Shown: piece after piece, positions 51,611-62,700 of the stretch | How positions within the stretch are numbered: the stretch's first letter is position 1 | How the letters are laid out: every line of letters begins with the position of its first letter | NCBI GenBank assembly: GCA_913020045.1 | Contig: CAJWBE010000010.1 | Coordinates: 42,250-106,249 of the forward strand | DNA from: an uncultured Oleiphilus sp. | GTDB lineage: Bacteria; Pseudomonadota; Gammaproteobacteria; Pseudomonadales; Oleiphilaceae | Direction: 5' to 3' | Length of the DNA: 64,000 bases | Notes under the pieces: generated by a model | Seen by the model: only the letters and a program-made list of their open reading frames with translations | What the model was told of the DNA's origin: nothing | The model's database searches: none | Made by a program: the position numbers and the translations under genes

Positions 51611-52591
51611 ATGCGATATATTGATACGCCAAATTTTGGAGCGCCTTCTGTCATGGTTCAGGCTGAAGGCGAACAGCCAGTAGTAAACGCTGGCGAAGTG
51701 CTGATCAAGGTGGCAGCTGCCGGCGTCAATCGTCCTGATGTGATTCAGCGTGAGGGCAACTATCCGGCGCCAATGGGCGCATCGCTAATACTCGGTTTAG
51801 AAGTAGCGGGTGAGATCGCAGCGGTAGGTGATGGCGAGACGAGGTGGAAGGTTGGCGACTCGGTCTGTGCACTGACCAATGGTGGTGGCTATGCTGACTA
51901 TGTTGCCGTTCCGGCGACACAGTGCCTGCCGATACCAAACGGTTTGACGCTAATGGAAGCAGCGTCGCTGCCTGAAACGCATTTTACGGTTTGGTCGAAT
52001 GTTTTTGATCGCGCAGCTCTAAAGGCCGGTGAGGTCTTTTTGGTTCACGGCGGCTCTAGCGGAATTGGTACGGCTGCCATTCAGTTGGCTAGTGCGCTGG
52101 GGGCGAGGGTATTTGCAACAGCAGGAAGTGATGAGAAGTGCCGGGCTTGCGAAGCGCTCGGTGCAGAAAAAGCGATTAACTATCGTGACCAAGACTACTT
52201 GGATGTACTGAAAGAGGTTCTAGGCAAACGCGGAGTCGACGTTATTCTAGATATGGTTGGCGGTGATTACATTCAAAAGAATATCAAACTGGCCGCCGTT
52301 GAGGGCCGAATTGTCAATATTGCCTACCTTCAAGGACCTGTCGCGAAAGTAAACTTCATGCCGGTTATGTTGAAGCGTCTCACCATTACTGGTTCTACCT
52401 TGCGTCCACAAAGCGAGTTGGTAAAGGCTAAGATTGCACAGAGACTACATGAAGTGGTTTGGCCTCTGTACGAGAACAAAACACTAAAACCGGTCATCGC
52501 TAAGGAATTTGCCTTGGAGGATGTGGTTCAGGCGCATGAGCTAATGGAAAGCAGTCAGCACATTGGCAAAATCATGCTTGACCTGAGATAG
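51611..52591 (+). CDS. NADPH:quinone oxidoreductase, zinc-free MDR family (PIG3/QOR-like), 326 aa
   Basis: A medium-chain dehydrogenase/reductase lacking the zinc ligands. N-terminal catalytic domain with GVNRPDVIQREGNYPAP, ILGLEVAGEIAAVG; Rossmann domain with VHGGSSGIGTAAIQLA (GxxGxG region near 145) and GAEKAINYRDQD. It resembles the PIG3/TP53I3-like quinone oxidoreductase subfamily. It reduces quinones with NADPH in the cytoplasm. It is followed 15 bp later by the acyl-CoA ligase gene, probably in one operon. Confidence 0.92.
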   Translation: MRYIDTPNFGAPSVMVQAEGEQPVVNAGEVLIKVAAAGVNRPDVIQREGNYPAPMGASLILGLEVAGEIAAVGDGETRWKVGDSVCALTNGGGYADYVAVPATQCLPIPNGLTLMEAASLPETHFTVWSNVFDRAALKAGEVFLVHGGSSGIGTAAIQLASALGARVFATAGSDEKCRACEALGAEKAINYRDQDYLDVLKEVLGKRGVDVILDMVGGDYIQKNIKLAAVEGRIVNIAYLQGPVAKVNFMPVMLKRLTITGSTLRPQSELVKAKIAQRLHEVVWPLYENKTLKPVIAKEFALEDVVQAHELMESSQHIGKIMLDLR

Positions 52592-52606
52592 CTTGAGGAA
52601 TCGTTC

Positions 52607-54253
52607 GTGACGGATGTAAAGAGTCTAGACAATAACGATGGCCAAGAGGTGTTGGTTCCAGAGCTGTTTAATATTGCGAGCGCCTGTTTGCATTTAGACG
52701 AGCCCGGTTTTGATTTTACCCAGACGGCATTGATTATTGATGATGCGGATACGGGCGTTTCGAGCATGACCTATGGGCAGCTCAATGATGAAAGTGAGCG
52801 CTTTGCCATGGCCTTGCGTGAACTCGGCGTTGTCGCAGGTGAGCGAGTGATGCTCTGGCTGCCTAACTGTTTGGAATTCCCCGTTTCTTTCTTTGCAACA
52901 TTAAAGCTTGGTGCGGTGGCTGTGCCCGCCTCATTAATGTTGACCGGTGATGAAATAGACTATTTGGCGGCAGATTCTGGTGCTCGCGTGCTAGTGACGA
53001 CACCTACATTGTGGTCTCGGTTATATGCACACAACCCGGCCCAAAATCGACTTGAACAAGTCGTTCTTGTTGGGGAAAGTGTTGACGGTAAGGCAGCCTT
53101 GAGTCAGGCGGTTCATTGCTTTAACGCCTTGCTTGAGGCTCAGTTGCCATCGATAGAGATGACTAGTATGCCAAGTATGCACCCTACGCGGGCAGACGAT
53201 GCGGCTTATCTTGTCTACACCTCTGGCACAACGGGGTACCCAAAAGGTGTGCTGCATGCACATCGAGCCCTGATTGGTCGTTTACCTGCGAGTCGTTACT
53301 GGTTCGACTATGCAGAGGAGGGCGATCGAATACTTCATTCCGGAAAATTTAATTGGACCTATGTGTTGGGAACAGCGCTAATGGACCCGCTGTATTTGGG
53401 TAAGTCGGTTGTTCTATATGAGGGCGAGGCAGGCGCCGAGACGTGGCCGCGCCTGATCGCTAAGCACGAATGCTCTATTTTTATCGGTGTACCCACGATC
53501 TACCGTCAGATCGTTCAAAAGACAGACGCTGTAAAAGCGGATGTACCAAGCTTGCGATACTGCATGTCCGCCGGTGAGCATTTGTCTGATGAAATGTTAA
53601 GTGCATGGCGGGCGCGTTTCGGGCAGGACATTTATGAGGCGATTGGGATGTCTGAATGTTCTTACTACCTCTCGCAGCACAGCAGTCGACCTATTCGTCC
53701 GGGCGCGGCAGGTTTTCCTCAGCAGGGGCATCAAATAGCGCTGTTAGATAAAGACATGAACCCAGTGGGGGTTGATGAAGAAGGCATGCTCTGCATTCAG
53801 CTTGAAGACCCCGGATTGTTTATTGAGTATTGGCAAAACGAGCAGGAAACGCAGAACTCGCGTCGCAATGGTTATTTCATGACGGGCGATTATGCTCGCC
53901 GTGACGAAGACGGCTATATCTGGTTTCTCGGACGTAAAGACGACTTAATTAATAGTTTTGGCTATCGCCTTTCTCCGCATGAAATTGAACGAGTGTTGAA
54001 AGCGCATCCTCATGTAGCGGACTGTGTGGTAATCGGTGAAGAGGTGGACGCCGGTAAGGTGGTAGTAACGGCGTGTGTGATTCCAGCTCACGGATTGACG
54101 ATCATTAACGACGACCTTAAAGCGTATGCGGTTGAACATTTAGCGAGCTATAAAGTACCCAAGTCAATCCGGATCATGGAGACATTCCCGCGCACAGCAA
54201 ATGGGAAGGTGATGCGTCGTGCGCTAAAACAAGGTTATACATCGAGTCATTAA
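52607..54253 (+). CDS. AMP-dependent acyl/aryl-CoA ligase, 548 aa
   Basis: An ANL-superfamily ligase: phosphate-binding loop YTSGTTGYPKGV near 203, GMSECSYYLS (A5-type), the motif MTGDYARRDEDGYIWFLGR (A7/A8) and the C-terminal lysine in RTANGKVMRRALK. It activates a carboxylic acid with ATP and CoA. Overall it is closest in feel to benzoate- or medium-chain acyl-CoA ligases, but the substrate is not determinable. The start is a GTG with GAGGAA nine bases upstream, 15 bp after the oxidoreductase gene. Confidence 0.92.
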   Translation: MTDVKSLDNNDGQEVLVPELFNIASACLHLDEPGFDFTQTALIIDDADTGVSSMTYGQLNDESERFAMALRELGVVAGERVMLWLPNCLEFPVSFFATLKLGAVAVPASLMLTGDEIDYLAADSGARVLVTTPTLWSRLYAHNPAQNRLEQVVLVGESVDGKAALSQAVHCFNALLEAQLPSIEMTSMPSMHPTRADDAAYLVYTSGTTGYPKGVLHAHRALIGRLPASRYWFDYAEEGDRILHSGKFNWTYVLGTALMDPLYLGKSVVLYEGEAGAETWPRLIAKHECSIFIGVPTIYRQIVQKTDAVKADVPSLRYCMSAGEHLSDEMLSAWRARFGQDIYEAIGMSECSYYLSQHSSRPIRPGAAGFPQQGHQIALLDKDMNPVGVDEEGMLCIQLEDPGLFIEYWQNEQETQNSRRNGYFMTGDYARRDEDGYIWFLGRKDDLINSFGYRLSPHEIERVLKAHPHVADCVVIGEEVDAGKVVVTACVIPAHGLTIINDDLKAYAVEHLASYKVPKSIRIMETFPRTANGKVMRRALKQGYTSSH

Positions 54254-54283
54254 TGCAGCCACGGCCTTTTGATATCGCCTGCA

Positions 54284-54300
54284 ATGTTATAATATAACAT
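54284..54300 (+). promoter_or_regulatory. Zur operator upstream of znuA
   Basis: ATGTTATAATATAACAT is a 17-bp palindrome (one central base unpaired) matching the Zur consensus of gammaproteobacteria. It overlaps the likely -10 region, so zinc-loaded Zur would block RNA polymerase. It ends 31 bp before the znuA ATG. Confidence 0.83.
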
Positions 54301-54331
54301 ATCTTAAATTTTCAATTTGGTTTCCTTTGTT

Positions 54332-55450
54332 ATGTCTAGACTATTTAGTGCGCTGTCTTTCGCTTTGTTTGTTCTCTTCTCTTGTTTGTCTAATGCGGCG
54401 TCTGATACTCCTACCGTTAAGGCTGTAGCGAGTTTTAGTGTTTTGGCTGACTGGGTTAAACAGGTCGGTGGCGAGCATGTTGATGTTCTGTCTTTGGTCG
54501 GTCTCGATGAGGATGTGCATGTTTATCAGGCGTCTCCAGCTGACTTAAGAACGGTTGCTGATGCCGATGTAATGTTCGTTAACGGCCTAGGTTTGGAAGG
54601 CTGGCTTGATCGACTGATAGAGACCAGCGGTTTTAAGGGAAGGGTCGTTGTTGTGTCTGATGGTGTCGCCGTAATTGATAGCGATAGCTCGGCGGATACT
54701 CACGGTACTGACGAGGGACACCATGCTGATGATCATCATGACTCTCACGACGAACCCCATCATGACGATGCAGACAGCCACGAAAACCATGATGATCATG
54801 CTGAACATGACGACCACGATCATCATACTGAACACGACGACCATGATGCACACTCTCCGCATGAGAGTCATGACGCAGACCTGACGCATCACAAAGATCA
54901 TGATGAGCACGATCACGGTTCTACGGACCCGCATGCATGGTTGAGTCCTAAAATGGCGCGAGTCTATATATCGAATATTTCGCAAACCTTAATGTCATTG
55001 TCGACAGATGAGTCATTTCAGCGCGACATAAAAGCGAATACCGCGGCATATCTCGCTGAACTGAATGATTTGAATGGGTGGATACAACAGAAGCTACAGG
55101 CTGTCCCTGTTTCTCAGAGAAACATTGTTGTTCCGCATAATGCATTCGCCTATCTTGCGCGGGACTATCAGCTAACCTTTCACAGCTTACAGGGCAATAC
55201 CAGCGAGTCAGAAGCATCAGCGGCGGCGTTTGCGTCGGTAGTTCGTAAAATTCGCCAGCAAAAAATCACTAGTATTTTTGGTGAAAACACAGGTAATGAT
55301 AAGTTGATTAAGCGAGTGGCGGCGGAGGCTAACTTACCTTTGGCAGGTTTTTTAATGTCAGGTGCTTTGTCTAGCGAGTTGGCGCCTACCTATCTTGATA
55401 TGATGCGATATAACGCCTCGCAGCTGCTGGGTTCGATGCAAGCTGAGTAG
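54332..55450 (+). CDS. znuA: Zinc ABC-transporter periplasmic binding protein ZnuA with His-rich loop, 372 aa
   Basis: A signal peptide (about 1-23) precedes a cluster A-I metal-binding protein: SFSVLADWVKQVGG, the first ligand region DEDVHVYQASPADL, a very long His/Asp-rich loop (about residues 123-200), DPHAWLSP, the ligand VPHNAFAYLARDY and FGENTGNDKLIKRVA. The loop is longer than in E. coli ZnuA and likely scavenges zinc. A Zur operator precedes it. ATG 54332 is chosen over an upstream TTG at 54317. The partner ATPase and permease (znuB, znuC) are not adjacent. Confidence 0.93.
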   Translation: MSRLFSALSFALFVLFSCLSNAASDTPTVKAVASFSVLADWVKQVGGEHVDVLSLVGLDEDVHVYQASPADLRTVADADVMFVNGLGLEGWLDRLIETSGFKGRVVVVSDGVAVIDSDSSADTHGTDEGHHADDHHDSHDEPHHDDADSHENHDDHAEHDDHDHHTEHDDHDAHSPHESHDADLTHHKDHDEHDHGSTDPHAWLSPKMARVYISNISQTLMSLSTDESFQRDIKANTAAYLAELNDLNGWIQQKLQAVPVSQRNIVVPHNAFAYLARDYQLTFHSLQGNTSESEASAAAFASVVRKIRQQKITSIFGENTGNDKLIKRVAAEANLPLAGFLMSGALSSELAPTYLDMMRYNASQLLGSMQAE

Positions 55451-55514
55451 GGCGTCTGTCCGTCTTATAATTTTCCGTTTTTCATCGTTGTGATGATTGA
55501 ATCCAGCAGGGTTT

Positions 55515-55562
55515 AGACTAATCTTTAAGCTTAGTTTTCAGCTTTATCTTTTTGATTAGTCT
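55515..55562. repeat. Inverted repeat upstream of second MCP gene
   Basis: AGACTAATC (55515-55523) and GATTAGTCT (55554-55562) form a 9-bp perfect inverted repeat 30 bases apart, directly before the receptor start. It could bind a regulator, but no known operator is recognised. Confidence 0.5.
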
Positions 55563-55577
55563 TTAACGGATTTCCCT

Positions 55578-57566
55578 ATGTCGTCTTTTGTTTCTGGTTT
55601 AAATGTTCGCGCGCGAATGATGATGGGGTTTGCCTTAATGGGCATCGTCATTATTTTGGTTTGGGTGTTGGGATATACGGGGATGAAAAGTCTCTCCCAG
55701 AGCCTTGAGTTTATTTCAGGGCCTGCGCTTGAAACCGCTGGCAGCGCGGGTGATGGAGCGGTCGGTATCGAGGCCGAAATGCTCGCACTCGAAAAGATTC
55801 TTCAGGGCTATCACTACGATAAGCAAATGGAAAAGCTGAATGCCGGTAGAGAAAAAGCTGAAGTAGCCATCGATGTGCTGACACAGCAAGCGTTGATGCC
55901 CGCAGACCAAATTGAACAAATGACTGTGCTGAAAGACCGTTATGAGGCGTCATTAGCGCGCACCCTGACGGAGTATCAAGTATTCGCTAAGGCCAAGTAT
56001 CAGCTAAGTGACAACGTTGAACGCTTTTTAAGTCTTGAATACGATATCAACCTGCTTTACCAAGATGAATCAGATATTTGGGGCCCGCCAAATTCCGATT
56101 TCGCTGAAGCACAAGTTGGTTTTATGCGGGGCTTATATTACTTGCAGCGTTTGATTGATCGTAGTGAAGAGGCGGCCACGGCTCAAGAGTTGATTGAGTC
56201 TTCATTATCTGAGCAGCAAGCTAGTTACAGTAGAATGCGCGCATCCGGTCGCTATAGCGCGGCTTCTAAATCTAAATGGGGAGGCGGTCCCTATATCGAC
56301 GTTTACAATACCCATTATGAGAAACATACGGATTTAATGGCGCGTTTGATTTCTGCGACCAAGGCTTTTCACCAAGAGCATGACGCTTACGTGCAGCTTG
56401 CTTCGCAGATGCTTGACCAGCTGGCTGTCTTTCAGGCGGCGGGTTTGGAAATCGTCCGTGAGAAAGTCATTGAGGTTGATGCTAGTCAGGCGTCGAGCGA
56501 GCGCCGCATGCAGTACACCATTGTTATTGGCTTGCTAGCCGGAGTTGTGCTTTGTTATTTGATATTGCGCTCCATTCTTGGGCCATTGGGTGAGATTACC
56601 CGCAGGGTTCGTGACGTTGTGTCTGGCGAGGGCGATTTAACCCGACGTCTGAATTTACAAACGGGTGATGAGTTTGCTGAGCTAGCGAATGAGTTTGACC
56701 GACTGTTGGACAGTGTTCATTCCCTCGTGAAGCAAGTTAAAGAACGTTGCCAGACAATGGGTGGCTCTATTGAAGCGATGAAAGTGACGTCAAATGATAC
56801 CGCGGCGCAGGTAAGTCAGCAGAAAGACCGAACAGATCAAATAGCCGATGCTATTCAGCAGGTTTTTAGTGCCGGTCATGATATTGCGTCTAACACGACG
56901 GTTGCTGCCACCGCTGCGGGTGAGGCGAGTAGTAATAGCGAACATGCGCAGACGATAGTGACGAGTGCGATACAGACGATTCGCCAGTTGTCGACAGAGA
57001 TAACAGAAGCCGCCTCGGTAATCGGTGGGCTAGAAACAGACGTGGTTGATATTGTTGATGCCCTAGACGTTATTGTCGGCATTGCAGAGCAAACTAATTT
57101 ATTGGCATTAAATGCGGCCATTGAGGCGGCGCGCGCTGGAGAGCAGGGGCGAGGGTTTGCGGTGGTTGCCGACGAAGTGAGAAGCTTAGCGGGTCGGACT
57201 CAAGAAAGCGCAGAACAGATTCAAGTCATTATTGATCGACTCAAGGGCAGTTCAAACAGTGCTGTGCAAGTGATGGAGCGCAGTGACGCCCAAAGCCAGA
57301 GCACGGTAACGCAAAGCGAGCAAGTAAAAGAAGTTCTGGATCAAATATCCCGTTCGATCGCCAGTATTGATGAAATTAACCGTCTGGTGGTCTCTTCTTC
57401 AGAAGAGCAGACGCATATCGCTGATGAAATGCGGGATAATGTGCAAGATATTGTTAAGATTGCGGAAGCAACGACCACCGGAATGGGCACGACGGCGCAA
57501 GCGAGTCAGCGCGTGTTAGAAGAGAACAATGCCTTGGTATCGTTAGTGGCTAAATTCAAAGTGTAG
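55578..57566 (+). CDS. Methyl-accepting chemotaxis protein, 662 aa
   Basis: A first helix (about 11-35) is followed by a long helical periplasmic sensor (about 36-310), a second helix (about 315-335), a HAMP domain (335-395, with [20 protein letters not shown]) and a cytoplasmic methyl-accepting coiled coil whose tip [19 protein letters not shown] lies near residue 510. No known sensor domain is recognised in the periplasmic part. It is not within the che operon and probably feeds another CheA pathway or the same one. The YaiL-like gene follows after 8 bp. Confidence 0.93.
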   Translation: MSSFVSGLNVRARMMMGFALMGIVIILVWVLGYTGMKSLSQSLEFISGPALETAGSAGDGAVGIEAEMLALEKILQGYHYDKQMEKLNAGREKAEVAIDVLTQQALMPADQIEQMTVLKDRYEASLARTLTEYQVFAKAKYQLSDNVERFLSLEYDINLLYQDESDIWGPPNSDFAEAQVGFMRGLYYLQRLIDRSEEAATAQELIESSLSEQQASYSRMRASGRYSAASKSKWGGGPYIDVYNTHYEKHTDLMARLISATKAFHQEHDAYVQLASQMLDQLAVFQAAGLEIVREKVIEVDASQASSERRMQYTIVIGLLAGVVLCYLILRSILGPLGEITRRVRDVVSGEGDLTRRLNLQTGDEFAELANEFDRLLDSVHSLVKQVKERCQTMGGSIEAMKVTSNDTAAQVSQQKDRTDQIADAIQQVFSAGHDIASNTTVAATAAGEASSNSEHAQTIVTSAIQTIRQLSTEITEAASVIGGLETDVVDIVDALDVIVGIAEQTNLLALNAAIEAARAGEQGRGFAVVADEVRSLAGRTQESAEQIQVIIDRLKGSSNSAVQVMERSDAQSQSTVTQSEQVKEVLDQISRSIASIDEINRLVVSSSEEQTHIADEMRDNVQDIVKIAEATTTGMGTTAQASQRVLEENNALVSLVAKFKV

Positions 57567-57574
57567 AGTAGATT

Positions 57575-58117
57575 ATGAAATCATTGCAGGACCAGCTGTT
57601 AGGCGCAGGCTTAGTGGACACAAAAAAAGCTAAGTCGCTTAAACAAGAGCAGCGCAAGCAGAACAAACAGAAAAACAAGCAAGCAAAAGGAAAGGTTGAG
57701 GTCGATGAAACGCAGCAACGCTTAGAAGAAGAGCGTCGCGCCAAAGTTGACAAAGACCGAGAGCTTAATCGCCAGCGCAAGGCGCAAGCTGATGAAAAAG
57801 CGATCGCCGCGCAGATCAAGCAATTGATTCAGAGCAATCGCATCAAGCCCGAGAGTGATGAGCTAGGGTATCAGTTTGCGGATGGCACTAAGATTCAGAA
57901 AATTTATGTTTCGCCAGTGTTGTTAAATCAACTTTCGAAAGGTCAGGTGTCTATTGCTCGTCTTGATGGCAGTTATCATCTTGTCCCGAATTTGGTTGCG
58001 GATAAAATTTCGCAGCGTGACGAATCTTACGTGGTTCCTCTCAAGGTTGATCAAGAAGAGTTGGGTGATGACGACCCATATGCAGACTATAAAATACCCG
58101 ATGACCTGATGTGGTAA
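57575..58117 (+). CDS. YaiL-like DUF2058 protein, 180 aa
   Basis: The N-terminal half is a highly charged Lys/Gln/Glu-rich helix (LKQEQRKQNKQKNKQAKG) after the family start SLQDQLLGAGLVDTKKAK, and the C-terminal half is a small compact domain ending in YADYKIPDDLMW. This is the DUF2058/YaiL pattern; the family is described as nucleoid- or polynucleotide-associated, but its function is not established. It lies 8 bp after the MCP gene, and a rho-independent terminator follows. Confidence 0.92.
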   Translation: MKSLQDQLLGAGLVDTKKAKSLKQEQRKQNKQKNKQAKGKVEVDETQQRLEEERRAKVDKDRELNRQRKAQADEKAIAAQIKQLIQSNRIKPESDELGYQFADGTKIQKIYVSPVLLNQLSKGQVSIARLDGSYHLVPNLVADKISQRDESYVVPLKVDQEELGDDDPYADYKIPDDLMW

Positions 58118-58144
58118 TCGCACGTGGATGAATACGCATACGTG

Positions 58145-58172
58145 AAAAGATCCTGAGAAGGGTCTTTTTTTT
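58145..58172 (+). terminator. Rho-independent terminator after DUF2058 gene
   Basis: AAAAGATCC (58145-58153) pairs with GGGTCTTTT (58160-58168, one G-U pair) around a six-base loop and runs into T's to 58172. It ends the MCP-DUF2058 unit. Confidence 0.88.
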
Positions 58173-58293
58173 GCGTTAAGTTTGCTTAGAACTAAGGTGA
58201 TGCCGTTCGTTCATGCAGTTGAAGTCGTTAGCCATGAATTCGCTACTCGTGGCATTTTGACTATAGTAAGTGCACGGTGAGCCACAAGGCGCG

Positions 58294-59697
58294 ATGGCCA
58301 TGTTTATTAGTGTTTTGGATTTGTTTAAGGTCGGTATTGGTCCGTCGAGTTCGCATACGTTTGGGCCGATGATTGCGGCGCAACGGTATCGTGCAAGAAT
58401 TGCCGAAATCGTAGCGAATGATGCTTCACCGACACGAGTGGTCTGTGTTCTGAAGGGCTCGTTGGCGCATACCGGTAAGGGGCATGGGACGGACAAAGCC
58501 GTGATCTTAGGGCTGCATGATTATTTGCCGCATCAACTGGTGTCGGAAGACGTGGACCATCTATACCAACGATTGCTCTGGCAAAGCTCTATTGATCTGC
58601 CAAACGAGCCTCGCTTTGACGCCCAGCATGATCTTATTTTTGACTTAGAAAATAGCTTTGAGGAGCATCCGAATGGCATGGAGTTTTCGTTGTTGGATGC
58701 AACAGGCGCTCAGCTAGATCAGCAAGTGTATTTTTCGATTGGTGGGGGCTTTATCTCAACGCTCGAAGATATCTCATCCTTGACGGCGCCTATTCATTTC
58801 GCGGCAGAAGAGCCGTATCCGTTTCCTTTTGAAAGCGCAAAGAGCATGATGAAAATGGCAGCAGACTCCGGTTTGAGTATTGCCAATATGAAAGCCGCTA
58901 ATGAAGCGTGCTTGATTCAATATCCTGCTAGCAACGAAGCGCCTGAAGACATATTAAATCAGTCCTTAGCGTGTATTTGGGAGGCTATGAGAACGTGCCT
59001 AGAGCGCGGCTTAGACTGTGAAGGTTTGTTGCCGGGTGGCTTGAATGTTAAGCGCCGCGCTGCTCATCTTTTTCAGCAGTTGAAAGACCAAGGCCAGTCT
59101 GTCAATGAGGATAAAAATGAATGGCTTTGCGCCTACGCCATGGCGGTAAACGAAGAAAATGCCGCTGGGCACATGGTCGTAACAGCTCCAACCAATGGCG
59201 CGGCGGGTGTTATTCCTGCAGTGTTGTATTACTACATGCAGCATGAAAACGGCCGCGATCAAGACGTCTATAACTTCTTGCTCACGGCTGGCGCTATTGG
59301 TGGCTTGATCAAGCACAGAAGCTCTATTTCCGGCGCTGAGGTCGGTTGCCAAGGCGAGGTAGGCTCCGCCGCAGCGATGGCCGCAGCAGGGTTATGTGCT
59401 GTCAAAGGCGGTACCCCTGAGCAAATCGAAAATGCAGCGGAGATTGCTTTAGAGCATCACCTAGGAATGACCTGCGACCCCGTCAAAGGTTTGGTTCAGG
59501 TGCCCTGTATTGAACGCAATGGGTTTGGTGCGATCAAAGCGTACACCGCCGCATCTTTGGCATTAAAAGGCTCTGGTACGCACTTTATGTCGCTGGATAG
59601 TTGTATTGAAGCGATGCGCGAAACAGGTCGCGAGATGTCGCATAAATACAAAGAAACGGCGCTCGGCGGATTGGCGCAAAGCTGGACTGAGTGCTAG
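58294..59697 (+). CDS. sdaA: L-serine ammonia-lyase (iron-sulfur type), SdaA-like, 467 aa
   Basis: It starts with the family block [20 protein letters not shown] and has [19 protein letters not shown] in the middle. The cysteines in [25 protein letters not shown] and [14 protein letters not shown] are the conserved ligands of the 4Fe-4S cluster that dehydrates L-serine to pyruvate and ammonia. The alpha and beta domains are fused in one chain, as in E. coli SdaA. The frame is open from a GTG at 58270; ATG 58294 (AAGG upstream) or ATG 58300 fit the family better. Confidence 0.95.
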   Translation: MAMFISVLDLFKVGIGPSSSHTFGPMIAAQRYRARIAEIVANDASPTRVVCVLKGSLAHTGKGHGTDKAVILGLHDYLPHQLVSEDVDHLYQRLLWQSSIDLPNEPRFDAQHDLIFDLENSFEEHPNGMEFSLLDATGAQLDQQVYFSIGGGFISTLEDISSLTAPIHFAAEEPYPFPFESAKSMMKMAADSGLSIANMKAANEACLIQYPASNEAPEDILNQSLACIWEAMRTCLERGLDCEGLLPGGLNVKRRAAHLFQQLKDQGQSVNEDKNEWLCAYAMAVNEENAAGHMVVTAPTNGAAGVIPAVLYYYMQHENGRDQDVYNFLLTAGAIGGLIKHRSSISGAEVGCQGEVGSAAAMAAAGLCAVKGGTPEQIENAAEIALEHHLGMTCDPVKGLVQVPCIERNGFGAIKAYTAASLALKGSGTHFMSLDSCIEAMRETGREMSHKYKETALGGLAQSWTEC

Positions 59698-59742
59698 TAC
59701 TTTGCTCTCGGTTTCGGTTATTCGCGCCGGATAGCCGACTTG

Positions 59743-62700
59743 CTAGCTGTCTCCTTTAGATGCCAACACATCATGCAGTTCAAGTGCTAAAGTTTCTGCT
59801 TTTTTGAAATCGAATGAGTCTAGTGCCTGCACGATTCCTTCCAAGGCTTCCAGGTGAGTCGTGTTCCGGTCTTCATTTGGCCACTGGTTTAAACAGCTAA
59901 GCGCAAGATCATGGGCATCTAGCTTTTGTCGTTTGATCATGGGCAATAAGGTGTCAAAGCGAGATTTCATTTCAAGAAAAGACAAGGTGTCCTGAATCGG
60001 CTTTATCTCTTTGTTATCGGGCTGATCTTGGGCCAATAATAATTGGTCAATACTGCCGACTAAGTCTTTAAGTTCCCGTTCATAATTATTAATGGCAGAG
60101 TCATGCTCAGCATTGTCTAGAGAGTCGATACGCTCTAGTTGAGCGGCTTGCTCGGCGACGGATTTGGCGCCTAGATTCGCAGCGACCCCTTTTATTTTGT
60201 GAGCGAGTGCTTGCAGTTCTGTTAGCTGATCGGTCTGGGATAGCTGCCTCAATTGTGCCGTGCTATCACCATAGTTTTCTTGGAACTCTCGCAAAAAGCG
60301 AAGGTACAGTTTTATATTTTCTTGGCAGCGCGTTAGCCCGTCTTTGGCGTCGAGCCCAGGGTATTGCCAGTCAGCAGTCCAGTCCGCAATATTGTCTTTT
60401 GTTTGCGCTGAATCGCGGGGGGGGGCTGTTACCTCGGCGGCTTGTTGTGCGGCGGTTCCAGGCAAACCTAACCATTTACCGATAACAGAAAACAGTTCTT
60501 CTGGGTTAATGGGTTTGGCGATATAGTCGTTCATTCCCGCGGCGAGGCATTTTTGCTTGTCGCCAGCCATGGCATTGGCTGTCATCGCGATAATGGGTAA
60601 CTTTTGGTCAAACTCACGAATGTTAAGCGTTGCTTGGCAGCCGTCCATGACAGGCATTTGCATATCCATCAGCACTAAATCAAAGGTGCCTGCTTTCACC
60701 GCATCTACTCCCTCTAGGCCGTTGTTGGCGATCGTTACTTGAATGTCCCTTTTAGAAAGAATTTCGATAGCAAGTTCTTGGTTCATGCTGACATCTTCTA
60801 CAAGCAGTATCTGCGTGCCTTCGAGCTTGACGGAGCGACCTGATCGGGTATTTGATGGAAGAGGGGCCCGTCGTTCTTGAAAGATATTGGTGAGTATTCT
60901 TGAGAGTTCATCGACACGAATGGGTTTAAGCATGTAGGCGTCAATTTCAGCCTCTTTTGCTTTGATTCTAGCCTCATCTTGGTCGTACCCGGTAATCAAA
61001 ATGGTTCGTGGAGTCTCAATGTTTGGGTCACTCTGAATAAGCTGACAGCATGAGATACCGTCGACGTCGGGCATCAGCCAGTCAGCGATCAGTACGTCGT
61101 AGACAAGGCCTTGTTCTTGTTGCTTCTTCAATTCAAGAATCGCTTCGGCACTGCTTTTTACGCACGTGGCATTGTGGGCCAGAGAGACAAGGGCGCTCTC
61201 AATCAATGCGCGCGCTTCTTCTTGATCATCTACCACTAAGACATTGAGCGGCATAGCCGTTTCACTGAAGTGCGGGTTGCTGCGTTGGCGTCGGTCCAAA
61301 AGCTTACAGTTGAACGAGAAGTGGAAGGTACTGCCTTCGCCGACAATGCTCGTGACGGAAAGCTCTCCCCCCATCATCTCCACGAGTTGCTTGGAGATAC
61401 TTAGGCCTAAACCTGTGCCCCCAAAACGGCGAGTGGTGCTGTCATCGGCCTGCGTGAATGAAGAGAAGAGTGTTTTGAGTTTTTGCTCAGGAATACCGAT
61501 GCCCGTATCCGAAATGCGGCCTTTTAGTTGAATGGCCATATCTTTTTTATCTAGCGATACGAGTTCAAGCTCGACTGTGACTTCGCCTTCAATGGTGAAC
61601 TTGATGGCATTATTCGTGAGATTTAGCAGCACTTGCCCGATACGCAGTGGGTCGCCGACTAGCTTGTCTGGAATGTCCTCGTCGATGTTGAGCGTGAGTT
61701 TGAGTTTTTTTGACTCAACATTGGCGGCGACAATATTTGATAAGTTATTGAACACTTCCTTTACATTGAACGGTGTATGCTCAATTTCCAGCTTGCCAGC
61801 TTCTATTTTAGAGAAATCGAGTATGTCGTTGATGATGCCCAGCAGGTTCGAGGAGGCCAAACGTGTTTTCTGCAGATATTCGGAAATTTTATTGTCGACG
61901 TTTCGTCCCAGCGCAAGATCTGTAAAACCGATGATGGCGTTCATCGGCGTCCGTATTTCATGACTCATATTGGCTAGAAATAGGCTCTTGGCTTCAGTAG
62001 ATGCTTCTGCCATGCGTTGTTGTTTTTCTGCCTGTTCGCGCTTTTTGGTTTCGGTGATGTCGGCCATAGCTCCTTCGTAATGCGAGTCGACCTCGTCTTG
62101 AATCTTGACCTTTTGAACCGAGATCGCAATCCAGCGCTCTTCGCCGTTAGCGAGGGTAATGCTGGTTTCAAAGGAAGTCGTCGGTTGGTTCTGCTCAAGC
62201 AGCGCCAAGAAACGGTCCCTGTCACTCTTATCAAGGCAGTTTAGGGAAAAAGTGGCGTGTTGTTTCTGGTCTAGTAGGTCGGAGACCTCTTGATAACCGA
62301 GTATGCTGGCAAACGCTCGGTTGATGTTCTTTAAGCGCCCACTCATGTCCATTTGAAAAATGCCCTCAATCGCATTCTCAAATAGCGAGCGATATTTTTT
62401 TTCAGCCGTGACGATGGCCTTGAGTGATTTTTCTTGCAGCTGCGAGTGCTCGCGCTGCGTCTGAAAGAAGTGATCGGAAATCGCTAATGTTAAGAATAGT
62501 GAGACGCAAGCGAAGCCAAACTCCTGAGCCCAGATCGTGAATATATTCGCTGGGGCGAGTCCCAGAGATTTGAGGGCAAAGGTAGTCGCGCCAATGATTA
62601 CTGCCATCCAACCGACTAAATAAAAGCGAGCAAATTGATTACCGCGAATGTAGCTGATCAAACCAGCCCAAAACGTCGCGACGGCGGATAAGATGGCGAA

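Noticed and set aside
54587..54985. Met/Ile/Val-rich minus-strand frame of 132 codons looking like a membrane protein
   Set aside because: It is the shadow of the His/Asp-rich repeat in znuA read on the other strand.
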